Assembly: GCA_902806405.1 (NCBI GenBank)
Contig: CADCWL010000247.1
Span: 1 to 64,000, forward strand
DNA length: 64,000 nt
Direction: 5' to 3'
Source: an uncultured Thermomicrobiales bacterium
GTDB taxonomy: Bacteria; Chloroflexota; Chloroflexia; Thermomicrobiales; UBA6265
Below the pieces are notes generated by a model. It did not search any database. It had not been told where the DNA came from and was given only the letters and a program-made list of their open reading frames with translations. Made by a program: the position numbers and the translations under genes. This document shows, piece after piece, positions 29,913-39,132 of this stretch (positions are counted from its first letter, which is position 1; every line of letters begins with the position of its first letter).

Positions 29913-30158
29913 ATGGACGACCGACGCCAGCGCGGTTTCGAGCCGGTCCCGGAGGCGGGCGATGGGATCCCGGACGTCGTGGAGGCGGTCGAGCAGGGGG
30001 AGTTGACCGGCGAACAAGCCGCCGACCAGCTTCAGCAGGCAGCGCGCCGCCGCGTCGCCGAGGAGGGTCCGGCCCTGGACACCGATTCGGACGGCACCAT
30101 CACCACCGGCGGCGCCGGTTCTGGCCAGGGCATGTCTCAGGCGCGAACGGGAAGCTAA
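29913..30158 (+). CDS. 81-residue acidic hypothetical protein
   Basis: MDDRRQRGFEPVPEAGDGIP, a helix-forming middle (DVVEAVEQGELTGEQAADQLQQAARR) and a Gly/Thr/Ser-rich tail. A strong GGGAGGAG (29896-29903) nine bases before the ATG supports translation. Acidic, hydrophilic, probably partly disordered; no family recognised. Divergent from gtrA and convergent with the 59-residue acidic gene at 30341. Confidence 0.65.
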   Translation: MDDRRQRGFEPVPEAGDGIPDVVEAVEQGELTGEQAADQLQQAARRRVAEEGPALDTDSDGTITTGGAGSGQGMSQARTGS

Positions 30159-30340
30159 CGCGACGGACCTTGGCTAGGCGCCGTACACGGTGTCGCCGCC
30201 CACCACGTCTCGGCCACCCCTCGAGACCCCCATCCCGTTGCGCGGGGGAGGTTCCCCATACCGCATGACGGTGGAGGTCTGAGCCGGTGCGGCGGAGGCG
30301 TTCGTTCCGTCGCCGCCCACCTTGGACGGTCGATTTCCCG

Positions 30341-30520
30341 CTAGTGCTGCTCCTCCTCAGCCGCCGCTTCGTCTTCAGCCTCATCGTAGCCACGCCGGCC
30401 GACGACCTCCCGCACCCGGGCCGACTCGGACGATTCTGACGTGTCGATCACCGCGTCGCGGCCGCGTGTTGACGCGGTCCCTCCCGAACCTTCGTTTTGC
30501 TCGTCGCTTCGCTCGCTCAT
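30341..30520 (-). CDS. 59-residue very acidic hypothetical protein
   Basis: A short frame from ATG 30520 to TAG 30341, preceded by an ideal AGGAGGAA (30523-30530). It reads MSERSDEQNEGSGGTASTRG, then SESSESARVREVVGRRGYDE and ends AAAEEEQH. It is highly hydrophilic with many Glu/Asp/Ser, no hydrophobic core, and likely disordered. Function unknown. The near-perfect ribosome site is the main support. Convergent with the other small acidic gene at 29913. Confidence 0.65.
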   Translation of the reverse strand: MSERSDEQNEGSGGTASTRGRDAVIDTSESSESARVREVVGRRGYDEAEDEAAAEEEQH

Positions 30521-30762
30521 TGTTCCTCCTCAATCGCCTTACCGAGCCTCGGTCCGGGTTCGGGCTGCTGGCGATGCACGGGGTGTGCCAGGCGGGGGCG
30601 CGGCAGCCTTGCCCATTCCGCCGCGACGCCTTCCCGGAGCGCGAGATCCCTTCCGCCTGCGACCAGCGGTTCTTGCTCGGGATATCGTCCTTACGCTCGA
30701 TCGCGGTGCCTCCGGCTCCATCGCACCAGCGGTCACACGTCGCCTTGCCGTCCGGCGCGCTC

Positions 30763-32103
30763 CTACCGCAGCGCCGGCGGTGCCGGCAATCGGCCGGGAA
30801 GGGCGACCCCTGTGAGCTCGACGACCGCTTCCCGCAGTTGAGCGTCTTCCGAAGCCGCGAACTCGTCCGCCGTCACTTCACCATCGGAGCTCGGTCGGCT
30901 TGCCGTCGCCGAAGCAGGGAGGCGCACCGATCGGTCGGGGACTACCCCTTTCCGCCAGATCTGATCGCCGTCGGCGGTCAGCCAGAGCGCGGTTCCAAGC
31001 AGGACGACCGACCCGTCCGGCTGTTCAAACGGGATCAGCACCGTCCCAGTGCCGTAGGTCGTCTCCCCGAGGAGGGTGGCGCGGCCGTTGTCGCGCAGCG
31101 CCGCGCCCACGATCTCGGCGGCCGAAGCGGAGCCGTTGTTCACGAGGACGACCAGCGGTCGGTCCACCCACTGCCCGTCCGTGCCGACCGTTGCCAGCGG
31201 CTTCGCCTCGCCCTCCCGCTCCTGCTGCCGGAAGATCGTCCTCCCCTCCGGCATGAACTGGCTGGCGACCCCGACCGCCTCAGCTACGAGGCCGCCCGGA
31301 TTGTCACGCAGGTCGAGCACAACCCCCGTCGCCCCGTGTGCCCGCGCCGCGACCAGCGCCTCCTCCAGTTCCTTGGTGGCGCCAACCGAGAACTCGGCAA
31401 GCCGGACTTGGGCGACCCCACCTGGCAGCATCCGCCAGGTCACCGGCCGCAGCGTGATCGTCCGCCGGACCATGGTCACCTCGTACGGCGTCAACTCGCC
31501 CCGGTGGAGCAGGGTCAGGGTGACCGGCGTCCCAGCGTCGCCCCGGATCAGGTCGCCGATCTCCTCCTGCTCCAACCGCTCCGTCGTCTGGCCGTCGATC
31601 GCCAGGATCGTGTCGCCGGAGCGAACGCCGGCCTCCGCCGCGGGCGAGCCGTCGATCGGAACGACTACGATCGGGCGATCGCCGGGGATGTCGATCTCGA
31701 CCCCGATCCCGGTGAACTCGCCGCGCGTCGCCGCCTCGAAGTCGGTGGCGGCCTCCGGGTCCAGGAAGCGGCTGTGGCCGTCGTCACCGAGGGCGTCGAC
31801 CATCCCCTCCGCCGCGCCGTAGACCAGCGCCCCGTCGTCGACCGCCGCCGGGTCGGCGTACTCGTTGTGGATCAGGTCCCAGGTCTGCTCGAGGACCGCG
31901 AACTCCTCGCTCTCCGTGAACGAGGAGGCCGCGCCAACGATCTCGCCGCCCTGCCAGAGCACGCGGTCGGCGCCCACCCCCGCACCGAAGATGGCAACCG
32001 CCGCGGCGGCGGTGAGCGCGGGCCGGAGGCGGCGGACGGTGAACGGACGGCGATGGGCGGCGAGGTCACCGCGCATCGGCGGGGACGAAGGGGAGAGGGT
32101 CAC
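30763..32103 (-). CDS. S41 family C-terminal-processing-protease homologue without the catalytic lysine
   Basis: A 446-residue membrane-anchored protein: N-terminal helix (about 28-46), PDZ domain (about 125-215, GIGVEIDIPGD then GVRSGDTILAIDGQ) and S41 domain. The nucleophile is present in VNNGSASAAEI (Ser325). The general-base lysine is expected in a G-K-G-T-V-Q motif, but here the sequence is GETTYGTGTVLIP, with Thr352 and Leu356 in place of Lys and Gln. It may be an inactive homologue or a subfamily with different chemistry. The GTG at 32103 has AGGAG upstream; an in-frame ATG nine codons later is an alternative. Confidence 0.85.
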   Translation of the reverse strand: MTLSPSSPPMRGDLAAHRRPFTVRRLRPALTAAAAVAIFGAGVGADRVLWQGGEIVGAASSFTESEEFAVLEQTWDLIHNEYADPAAVDDGALVYGAAEGMVDALGDDGHSRFLDPEAATDFEAATRGEFTGIGVEIDIPGDRPIVVVPIDGSPAAEAGVRSGDTILAIDGQTTERLEQEEIGDLIRGDAGTPVTLTLLHRGELTPYEVTMVRRTITLRPVTWRMLPGGVAQVRLAEFSVGATKELEEALVAARAHGATGVVLDLRDNPGGLVAEAVGVASQFMPEGRTIFRQQEREGEAKPLATVGTDGQWVDRPLVVLVNNGSASAAEIVGAALRDNGRATLLGETTYGTGTVLIPFEQPDGSVVLLGTALWLTADGDQIWRKGVVPDRSVRLPASATASRPSSDGEVTADEFAASEDAQLREAVVELTGVALPGRLPAPPALR

Positions 32104-32458
32104 GGCGATGGCTCCTGCACGCGGGGTCGCGCCGCGATGCCGGACATCGTCGCGCACGACGGACGGGAAAGGCTCGCCCGCCGGCCGGCGGGTGTCTGTC
32201 CAGTCTACGCGCCAGCGCCCGCGCCGGACGTGCGCCGCGCACAGACAGGGCAATGCCCTCCGGTCTCGGTCAGACCGTTGTCGCCGCCGACCGAACGCTT
32301 GGTCGTCGTCGGGGAGGGCCCCCGGCCCTCCCACGGCCCGAAGGTCCGCAGCCTGGCGAACCGCAACCTGCGGGGCTCCAACCGGCCGATGGCCAAGCAA
32401 TCCGCGGACCGTTACAGCCCCCCACAACGACGAGGGCGGGGGGCGCCGCTCCCCACCC
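32104..32458. other. Intergenic between ilvE and the S41 gene
   Basis: 355 bases, no gene recognised. It holds the ilvE terminator (32432-32460) and a second 9-bp hairpin, GGGAGGGCC-CCC-GGCCCTCCC (32312-32332), which may back it up. Confidence 0.5.
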
Positions 32459-32460
32459 TC
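32432..32460 (-). terminator. Terminator hairpin overlapping the ilvE stop
   Basis: 13-bp arms 32432-32444 and 32448-32460 with one A-C mismatch and one G-T wobble, loop GCC. It begins inside the ilvE stop codon, which may couple termination to the end of translation. Confidence 0.55.
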
Positions 32461-33460
32461 AGACCGCGGCCGCCGCCGTCACGCCGACCGGCGTTCGCCA
32501 ACCCGCGTACCGCTCCTCCCGCCCACGGAGGACGTCGTGAAACACCTGCTCAAGCTCCCGCGTCACCGGGCCGATCTCGCCGCTCCCGACGTCGTACTTG
32601 TCGACGCCGACGATCGGCGTGATCTCGGCCGCCGTGCCGCAGGTGAAGACCTCGTCCGCGAGATACAGCTCCGTCCGGTCGACCTGCCGCTCGACAACCT
32701 CCAGCCCCAGCACCTCCCGGGCCAGAACCATCAGGGCGTCTCGGGTGATGCTCTCCAGGATGCTGCTCGTTACGTCGGGCGTGATCAGCCGGCCGTCGCG
32801 GACGAGCATCACGCACGCGCCCGGCGCTTCGGCGACCGTCCCACCCGCGTTGATCAGGAAGGCAGTGTCGTAGCCGTCGAGCCGCGCCTCCATCCCCGCC
32901 AGCTGACCGTTCCGGTAGTTGGAAAGGTTCTTGATGCGGGGCGGCATCGTTTCGTCGGAGACGCGGCGCCAGGAGCTGACCTTAGCCGTCTGGGTAGTCC
33001 CGGAGAGGAGATGGGAGGGCATCGGGCTGGTGTTGATCAGCAGCGCCGCCTGGTGGCCGAGCTGGGCGAAGCGCTTGCCGGAGGTGTCGGCCGAGTAGGC
33101 GAGCGGCCGGATGTAGGTGTCCTCACGCACCTCGTTCGCGCGCAGCAGATCAAGGATCGTCTCGGAGAGCTCGTCCACCGGGTAGTGAAGATCCAATCGG
33201 ACCATCTTCATCGACCGCGCCAACCGCTCCAGGTGCTCCCGCAGCCGGAAGACGTGCAACTCCTCCGTCCGGTCGTCCCAGTAGGCGCGGATTCCCTCAA
33301 AAACCGCCCCGACCGTCGACCAGCCGAGCTCGGTGACGTGGACCGTCGCGTCCTCCCATCGCCGCCGCTCCCCGTTCCACCAAAGATACGTCGGGTGCCC
33401 GCCCTGCTCTGCCACGGTGCCCTCCCAGGGGTATTTCGTCGTCCATGCTGGCACCGGCAT
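32459..33460 (-). CDS. ilvE: Branched-chain amino acid aminotransferase
   Basis: A 333-residue fold-type IV PLP enzyme that interconverts Leu/Ile/Val and their 2-oxo acids using glutamate/2-oxoglutarate. The PLP lysine is Lys177 in PPRIKNLSNYRN; GAVFEGIRAYW and the late ADEVFTCGTAAEITPI are diagnostic of IlvE. Length is near the family norm. ATG at 33460 (MPVPAWTTKYPWEG) begins the conserved part; the upstream 26 codons are Arg-rich and excluded. Single gene between the second peptide-transporter operon and the S41 gene. Confidence 0.93.
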   Translation of the reverse strand: MPVPAWTTKYPWEGTVAEQGGHPTYLWWNGERRRWEDATVHVTELGWSTVGAVFEGIRAYWDDRTEELHVFRLREHLERLARSMKMVRLDLHYPVDELSETILDLLRANEVREDTYIRPLAYSADTSGKRFAQLGHQAALLINTSPMPSHLLSGTTQTAKVSSWRRVSDETMPPRIKNLSNYRNGQLAGMEARLDGYDTAFLINAGGTVAEAPGACVMLVRDGRLITPDVTSSILESITRDALMVLAREVLGLEVVERQVDRTELYLADEVFTCGTAAEITPIVGVDKYDVGSGEIGPVTRELEQVFHDVLRGREERYAGWRTPVGVTAAAAV

Positions 33461-33524
33461 GATAGCCGCCCCCGGTCGAAGGCGGGAAGGGCATAGCCGC
33501 GGCCGGTCCCGCGTCCGGGCAGAA

Positions 33525-33560
33525 CGAGGCCGGAGCACCCTTGCGGGCGCCCCGGCCTCG
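33525..33560 (-). terminator. Terminator hairpin after the second peptide-transporter operon
   Basis: CGAGGCCGG (33525-33533) pairs with 33552-33560 across an 18-base loop that can add two more pairs. It starts 34 bases after the binding-protein stop and upstream of ilvE on the same strand. Confidence 0.6.
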
Positions 33561-33593
33561 GTCGGACGATCGCGGCGGTCGGAGGACCCGTCT

Positions 33594-35474
33594 CTACTCC
33601 GCCGGCCGTCCCGAGATCCCGACCTCCGTGAACATCCGCAGGTAGATGTTGCCGTCTGGAACGGTGAAGCCCTGGCGGTTCGTCGGCACCCCCTGCACCC
33701 ATGGCTTGAAGGCGTACTGGTCGACGCGGAAGCCGACCGGAATATAGCCGACGTCCTCCTGGATGATCCGCTCGGCCTGCTTGTAGAGCTCCAGCCGGGC
33801 CTCCGGGTCGAGCTCCCCCTTCGCTTGAATGCAGAGCCGGTCGAACTCCGCGTTCGACCACGCTTGGCGCTTCGAGCCGGCCGGCTTGCCGCCGTAGAAC
33901 ATGTCGTAGTACCCGTTGTCCGGGTCGGGGTAGTCGTACCACCACCGGATCCAGACGAGCTGGTCGCGGTTCTCGAGCAGGCGAGGCCGGAAGTTCGTCT
34001 CGCCGGTCTGCTTCTCGATTTGAATCGCCATGCCTAAGTTCTCTTGGAGCTGGGCGATGATGTCGTTGAGCATCAAGTCGGAGTTGTAGATCTCCTCGGA
34101 GCCCCGGATCAGGACCGTGATCGGCGGCCAGTTCTGGCCGCCAGCGAATTCGGTCCCCTCCAGCAGCGACATCGCCAGCTCGGGGTCGAAGTTCTGGATG
34201 CCGGTGATCTCCGGGTCGTCGATGTAGCCGTAGACCCCGATCGGCACCATGCAATTCGCCGGCAGGATCAGGTTGTTCGTTACCGTCGTCAGCCGCTCGC
34301 GGTCGATCGCATGGCTGAGGGCCTGACGCACCGGGAGCTGGTCGAAGGGCGGCACGCCGTTGGAGGGGAGGAGCATCCAGATGCCCGGGTAGACGTACTG
34401 CTTAAGCAACGGCGCCAGCGCCGGGTCCTCCTGGAAGCGGGGGAGATTGTCGGCGGCGACCGGGGTCCAGTCGAGCCGCTGGTCGCCGCTCCCCTGCTCG
34501 AAGGCGAGCACGCTATTGCTCGACGGCGTGATCGGATCGACGACGCGCTGGAGGACGATCTCCTCGGCCTGCCAGTAGTTCTCGTTCTTGGAGAACTCGC
34601 ACTTGACCCCCTTCTCCCAGCGGTCGAGCTTGAAGGGTCCGTTGGAGACGAGGGGGACGTTCCCGAGCGCCCATTCCGCGCCGTGCTGCTCGACGGAAGG
34701 CCGGTGGGCCGGGACGCAGGCGAGGTAAGCCACCTTCTGCGCGAAGTTGGCGCGACCGCCTTCCAGCGTCACCTCCAGCGTCCAGTCGTCGATGGCCCGG
34801 AGCCCGAGATCCTCCCGGGTCGCGACCTGGCCGTTCAGGGGGTCCCCCTCGCGGGCGACTGGCGTCGCGTTGCTGAACGACTCGGCGTTCTTGACGTCGT
34901 AGAGGATGAAGGAGTAGGAGTTCGGGCCGGCCGCGCCGACCGGCGCCGGGTCGAGGATGCGGGAGAAGGACCAGACAAAGTCGTGGGCCGTCACCGGGTC
35001 GCCGTTGGTCCAGCCGGTGTTCCCCTGGCGGAGGTGGAAGGTCCAGACCGAGCCCTCGGCGTTCGACTCGAAGCGCTCGGCCCAATCGGGGACCGGCGTG
35101 CCGTTCGGGTCGAAGGTCAGCAACCCGGCCCAGCACTCCGGCTCGGCGTTGGCGTAGAGGTTGGAGTTGAAGTCGAAGGTCGCCGGCTCGTCCTGAAGCA
35201 CGAAGTGGTAGAGGACCTGCTCCGCGTCGAGCGCACCCCCCGTCGGCGCCGCTCCGGCCGCAGGCGAGGCCGCCGGCGACGCCATGGGCGAAGCATCGGG
35301 AGAGGCGGCCGGCGTCGTGTCCTGGGCGGCGGCACGGAACGTCCGCAGCCCCCCGAGACCGACGGTGGCGGCCCCGGCCGCGCCCCCCTGGACCACCTTT
35401 CGGCGGTTAATGCTCCGCTCCCGGAGCTTCGCCTCCAGACGCCGCCGGGTCTCGTCGTCGTAGCGCTCGGTCAT
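33594..35474 (-). CDS. Peptide ABC transporter substrate-binding protein with Tat-like signal
   Basis: A 626-residue family-5 solute-binding protein. The N-terminus has a twin-arginine-type signal (NRRKVVQGGAAGAATVGLGG) followed by a long Pro/Ala/Ser spacer (about 52-78) that looks like a cell-wall or membrane tether region. Ligand-binding domain features: TFHLRQGNTGWTNGDPVTA and LPVRQALSHAIDRERL. It is last in an operon of permeases but, as in similar clusters, may be the most abundant product. ATG at 35474 has AGGAGGAGC upstream. Ligand unknown. No ATPase is encoded here. Confidence 0.92.
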   Translation of the reverse strand: MTERYDDETRRRLEAKLRERSINRRKVVQGGAAGAATVGLGGLRTFRAAAQDTTPAASPDASPMASPAASPAAGAAPTGGALDAEQVLYHFVLQDEPATFDFNSNLYANAEPECWAGLLTFDPNGTPVPDWAERFESNAEGSVWTFHLRQGNTGWTNGDPVTAHDFVWSFSRILDPAPVGAAGPNSYSFILYDVKNAESFSNATPVAREGDPLNGQVATREDLGLRAIDDWTLEVTLEGGRANFAQKVAYLACVPAHRPSVEQHGAEWALGNVPLVSNGPFKLDRWEKGVKCEFSKNENYWQAEEIVLQRVVDPITPSSNSVLAFEQGSGDQRLDWTPVAADNLPRFQEDPALAPLLKQYVYPGIWMLLPSNGVPPFDQLPVRQALSHAIDRERLTTVTNNLILPANCMVPIGVYGYIDDPEITGIQNFDPELAMSLLEGTEFAGGQNWPPITVLIRGSEEIYNSDLMLNDIIAQLQENLGMAIQIEKQTGETNFRPRLLENRDQLVWIRWWYDYPDPDNGYYDMFYGGKPAGSKRQAWSNAEFDRLCIQAKGELDPEARLELYKQAERIIQEDVGYIPVGFRVDQYAFKPWVQGVPTNRQGFTVPDGNIYLRMFTEVGISGRPAE

Positions 35475-35653
35475 TCGCTGCTCCTCCTGGTCCTGCGCTC
35501 CGTCGGCCCCCGCGCCGGGGACCTTCGCCGCCATCGGTTCGTGCCACCGATCCCCCGCGCGCGGAGGGAGGTCACTCGGGGTCCGCCGTCGTGCCAGTCG
35601 TCCTCCTTTCGTCCCACCGGCGGCGCGTCGCCCCCGGCCGAGGTTCCGGTGCC

Positions 35654-36658
35654 TCAATCGTTCCCCCGGACGTCGAGCGCGTCGCGCAGCCCATCGCCGA
35701 GGAAGGTGAAGCCAAGCATGGTCAGGCCGATCGCCGCCACCGGCGCGGCCAGCATGTAGGGATCGGTCTGGATGTAGCCTGGCTGGCTGGCGTCGCCGAC
35801 CATCTGCCCCCAGCTCGCTTGCGGCGGCAGGATGCCGACCCCGACGAAGGAGAGCGCCGCCTCGGTGAAGATCGCAGTCGGGATGCCGAAGGTGAGCGCC
35901 ACGATGATCGGTGTCAGGCTGTTGGGCAGCAGGTGGCGGAGCATGATCTGCCACCCCGTCGAGCCGGAGACGCGCGCCGCGTTGACGTACTCCTGCTCCC
36001 GCAGGGCCAGGAACTGGCCGCGCACCAGCCTCGCCTCCGTCACCCAGCCGACGAGTCCGATCGCGATGAAGATGTTGACCAGCCCCGGCCCGAAGAGATT
36101 GACGAAGATCAGCACCAACAGCAGCTGGGGGATGGCGTAGACGACGTCGACCGAGCGCATCAGGATGTTGTCGACCCGGCCGCCGTAGTAGCCGGCGAGG
36201 GCGCCGACCGGGATCCCGATCAGCAGCACCAGCCCCTGGGAGAGGACGCCGACGACGAGGGAGACGCGCGCTCCGTAGAGGAGGCGGCTGAAGATGTCCC
36301 GCCCGTTCTGGTCGAGCCCGAGCGGCCAGGTCCAACTCGGCTCGGTGCGGGTCAACCGGAAGTCGACGACCTCCGACTGCCCGTACGGCGCCAGCACCGG
36401 CGCGAGCACCGCGATCGCGATGAACGAGACGACGACCACGAGGCCGATCACCGCCAGCTTGTTCCGGGTCAGCCGCCGCCAGGCGTCCCCCCACAGGCTG
36501 CGCTGCCGCGGCGCGACCAGGTCGGCGGCGCTCCCGAGCGTGGGCGGTGCGGCGACCGCCGGGGGCACCGCCTCCCGCGCGGTCGCCCCGTCGAGACGGT
36601 CCGCAAGGGGCTGTGGCTGCGGCTGCCCCACCCGCGTCCGTGGCTGCGACTGCGCCAT
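35654..36658 (-). CDS. dppC: Peptide ABC transporter permease, DppC-like
   Basis: A 334-residue permease with an unusually long Gln/Pro/Ala-rich cytoplasmic N-terminus (about 1-55) before WRRLTRNKLAVIGLVVVVSF. The family motif WPLGLDQNGRDIFSRLLYGA and the EAA loop (YVNAARVSGSTGWQIMLRHL) are present. It follows the DppB-like gene by 38 bases in the same operon and precedes the binding-protein gene by 179 bases. Confidence 0.92.
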   Translation of the reverse strand: MAQSQPRTRVGQPQPQPLADRLDGATAREAVPPAVAAPPTLGSAADLVAPRQRSLWGDAWRRLTRNKLAVIGLVVVVSFIAIAVLAPVLAPYGQSEVVDFRLTRTEPSWTWPLGLDQNGRDIFSRLLYGARVSLVVGVLSQGLVLLIGIPVGALAGYYGGRVDNILMRSVDVVYAIPQLLLVLIFVNLFGPGLVNIFIAIGLVGWVTEARLVRGQFLALREQEYVNAARVSGSTGWQIMLRHLLPNSLTPIIVALTFGIPTAIFTEAALSFVGVGILPPQASWGQMVGDASQPGYIQTDPYMLAAPVAAIGLTMLGFTFLGDGLRDALDVRGND

Positions 36659-36696
36659 ACCCCCCCCTACCGAGACGGCTTCCCAGCCCCCGACCC

Positions 36697-37635
36697 CTAG
36701 TAGCGGATCCGCGGATCGATCAGGCCGTAGAGCACGTCCACCAGCAGGTTCATCACGGCCAGGAAGATCCCGTAGATAAGGACCACCGCTAGGATCATCG
36801 GCTGGTCCTTCGCCGTCATGCTGTCGACGAAGAAGGGACCCATGCCGGGGATGTTGAAGACCTTCTCAACGAAGAACGAGCCGGTGCCGACTGCGGCGAA
36901 GATCGGCCCGACCAGGGTGATCACCGGGATCAGGGCGTTCTTGAGGACGTGGCGGACGATCACCCGGCGCTCCATCAGCCCCTTCGCCCGCGCCGTCCGC
37001 ACGTAGTCGGAGCGGATCGCCTCGACGACGCTGGAGCGGGTGTAGCGGGCGATGGTGGCCAGGGGAGCCGCGCCGAGGGCGACCGTCGGCAGGACCCAGT
37101 CCTGCCACGACTCGAGGCCGCCGATATTGAAGCCGAGGTCGACGCCGCGACCGGGCAGGAGCACGACGAAGAGGAGGATCAGGAGGAAGCCCATCACGAA
37201 GTTCGGCAGGCTGTAGAAGAGGATCGCGGCCGTCACCGAGACGTAGTCGAGCGGGCCGTTCTGGTTCACCGCCGCCAGGACGCCGAGCGTCACCCCGACG
37301 ACGACCGCGAAGACCGTCGCATAGGCGCCGAGCCGGAGCGAGATCGGGAAGGTCCGGGCGATGATCGAGCTGACCGTCTGCGGGCGGAAGGCGAACGACT
37401 CCCCGAAATCGCCGCGCACGGCGTTCGCGACGTAGATGCCGAACTGCTCGGGCAGGGGCTTGTCGAGCCCGTACTGGGCCTCCAGGCGGCGGATCATGTC
37501 CGGGCTGATCTGCTGCGCGCCGGCGGGGATGATGCCCGTGCCCGGTGTCAGCTTCAGGAGGATAAAAGTCAGGGCCACGATCGCCAGGATCGTCGGCACG
37601 AACCAGGCGACCCGGTTGGCGATGTAGCGCAGCAT
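36697..37635 (-). CDS. dppB: Peptide ABC transporter permease, DppB-like
   Basis: A 312-residue inner-membrane permease: MLRYIANRVAWFVPTILAIV start, about six helices, and the cytoplasmic EAA loop SDYVRTARAKGLMERRVIVR before NALIPVITLVGP. ATG at 37635 has CGGAGCG upstream. It is the first gene of the second transporter operon and is served by a consensus promoter about 200 bases upstream. The frame is open further upstream, but only this ATG sits at the normal N-terminus. Confidence 0.93.
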   Translation of the reverse strand: MLRYIANRVAWFVPTILAIVALTFILLKLTPGTGIIPAGAQQISPDMIRRLEAQYGLDKPLPEQFGIYVANAVRGDFGESFAFRPQTVSSIIARTFPISLRLGAYATVFAVVVGVTLGVLAAVNQNGPLDYVSVTAAILFYSLPNFVMGFLLILLFVVLLPGRGVDLGFNIGGLESWQDWVLPTVALGAAPLATIARYTRSSVVEAIRSDYVRTARAKGLMERRVIVRHVLKNALIPVITLVGPIFAAVGTGSFFVEKVFNIPGMGPFFVDSMTAKDQPMILAVVLIYGIFLAVMNLLVDVLYGLIDPRIRY

Positions 37636-37832
37636 CGTCGCTCCGTCCCGGTACGGGGTAGGACCCGTGCCGCCGGCGGCGGACGGGACGCGGTCGCGTC
37701 GCCCTGGTGGCCAGGAGAGGCGTGAACGACGGGACGAATTGCCGCCTTGTCGGCGCTCGCCCGCGCTGCGCTGGCCCTCGGGTCGGTGAACGACAGGAGT
37801 CGGGTCCGCGCGGATGTGAAGAGAACGGCCGG

Positions 37833-37861
37833 ACTCTAGCACCGGCTGCCTACCCTGTCAA
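37833..37861 (-). promoter_or_regulatory. Promoter of the second peptide-transporter operon
   Basis: TTGACA (37856-37861) and TAGAGT (37833-37838) with a 17-base spacer and an extended TGC before the -10. One of the strongest promoters in the window. The surrounding 301 bases (37636-37936) hold no gene. Confidence 0.8.
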
Positions 37862-37936
37862 CAGCCGTCAACCCGTGGGACGAGCGGCCTTTGGGCTCGC
37901 TGCACAGAAGGGGGTCCGCCGGCGGCGTCCCGCCAT

Positions 37937-38890
37937 TCAGCGGACCTCGGCCAGCGCCAGCGCCGCCGCACCATAGAGAGCCGTGTCGTCACCCAGCGCC
38001 GATCGCTCCAGCCGGGTCGCCGCCCGCTGGACCGGGAAGGCATGGCTGGGCAGTGCCCGCCGGGCCGGGCCGAGCAGCGCGTCCCCGAGCGTAGCGACCC
38101 CGCCGCCGACGACGACCAGTTCCGGGTTGAAGATGTTGACGAAGGCGCCGATCGCGGCCCCCAGCGCGCGCCCTGCCCGCTCCAGGATCGCCAACGCGGC
38201 CGGATCGCCCTCCGCCGCCGCGGCGGCCACGATGGTGGCCGTGATCGCGCCGTCGGCGGCGTGACGCCGGAGAGCGGCGCCATCGGCCGTGGCGGCGACG
38301 GTCGTCGCATCGCGCGCAATCGCCCAGCCAGCGGCGAAGGTCTCCAGGCAGCCGACGCTGCCGCACGTGCAGCGCGGCCCGTCGAGGGCGACGACGACGT
38401 GGCCGAGCTCCCCAGCTAGGCCGCCGACCCCCTCGACCAACCGCCCGCCGCTGATGACCCCGCCGCCGACCCCGGTCCCCAGCGCCAGGTAGACCAGATC
38501 CCGCGCGCCGGCGCCGACCCCGAAGCGCGCCTCGCCGAGGGCAGCGCAGTTGCCGTCGTTGCCGAAGCGGACCGCGCGTGCCGTGCCCGCTCGCAGGGCC
38601 TCCCCGAGTTGAAAGTCCCGCCACCCCGGCAGATTCGGCGTGAAGGCGACCTCCCCGCTCCGCGGATCGACCGGCCCCGGCACCGCCACCCCGGCCGCGG
38701 CCGCCGCGTCGAGCCCCGCCGCCGCCGCGACCTCCTCCAGCAGGCCCGCGATCCGCCCGGCGACCGCCTCCGGCCCGTCACCGGCGCCGGTCGGAACACC
38801 CTTCCGGTGCGTCAGCTTCCCGTCCTCGGAGACGGCGGCCGCTCGCAGATTTGTGCCACCCAGGTCGACGGCCAGCACGCGGCGGCTCAC
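37937..38890 (-). CDS. ROK-family sugar kinase (glucokinase-like)
   Basis: A 317-residue ROK protein phosphorylating a hexose, probably glucose. ATP-binding VLAVDLGGTNLRAAAV at the start, catalytic Asp in RFGNDGNCAALGE, GTGVGGGVI, and the zinc-binding CTCGSVGCLETFAAG. No N-terminal HTH, so a kinase, not a ROK repressor. GTG at 38890 gives VSRRVLAVDLGG, matching the family start; no clear ribosome site precedes it, so it could be leaderless. Single-gene unit. Confidence 0.88.
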   Translation of the reverse strand: MSRRVLAVDLGGTNLRAAAVSEDGKLTHRKGVPTGAGDGPEAVAGRIAGLLEEVAAAAGLDAAAAAGVAVPGPVDPRSGEVAFTPNLPGWRDFQLGEALRAGTARAVRFGNDGNCAALGEARFGVGAGARDLVYLALGTGVGGGVISGGRLVEGVGGLAGELGHVVVALDGPRCTCGSVGCLETFAAGWAIARDATTVAATADGAALRRHAADGAITATIVAAAAAEGDPAALAILERAGRALGAAIGAFVNIFNPELVVVGGGVATLGDALLGPARRALPSHAFPVQRAATRLERSALGDDTALYGAAALALAEVR

Positions 38891-39132
38891 GCGCAGGAGT
38901 CGCGAAAGTTCATCGACACCGATCCGTCCCGATCTCGACCTGGGCGGCGCCCCACTCGGCTGTCTCTCGGAGCATGAGGGGTCTCCCCGCCGTGTCACTA
39001 GCGTCCGCGAAAATCCCTCGTGCCCCGGGAAGACAGCCGAGCAGGGACTCCCGAGTCAGCCTCGCGGTAGACGGGCCCACCAGGTCGGACCCCAGTCCCG
39101 CGATCCCGCAACTCACGGCCATCATCTCTGAG

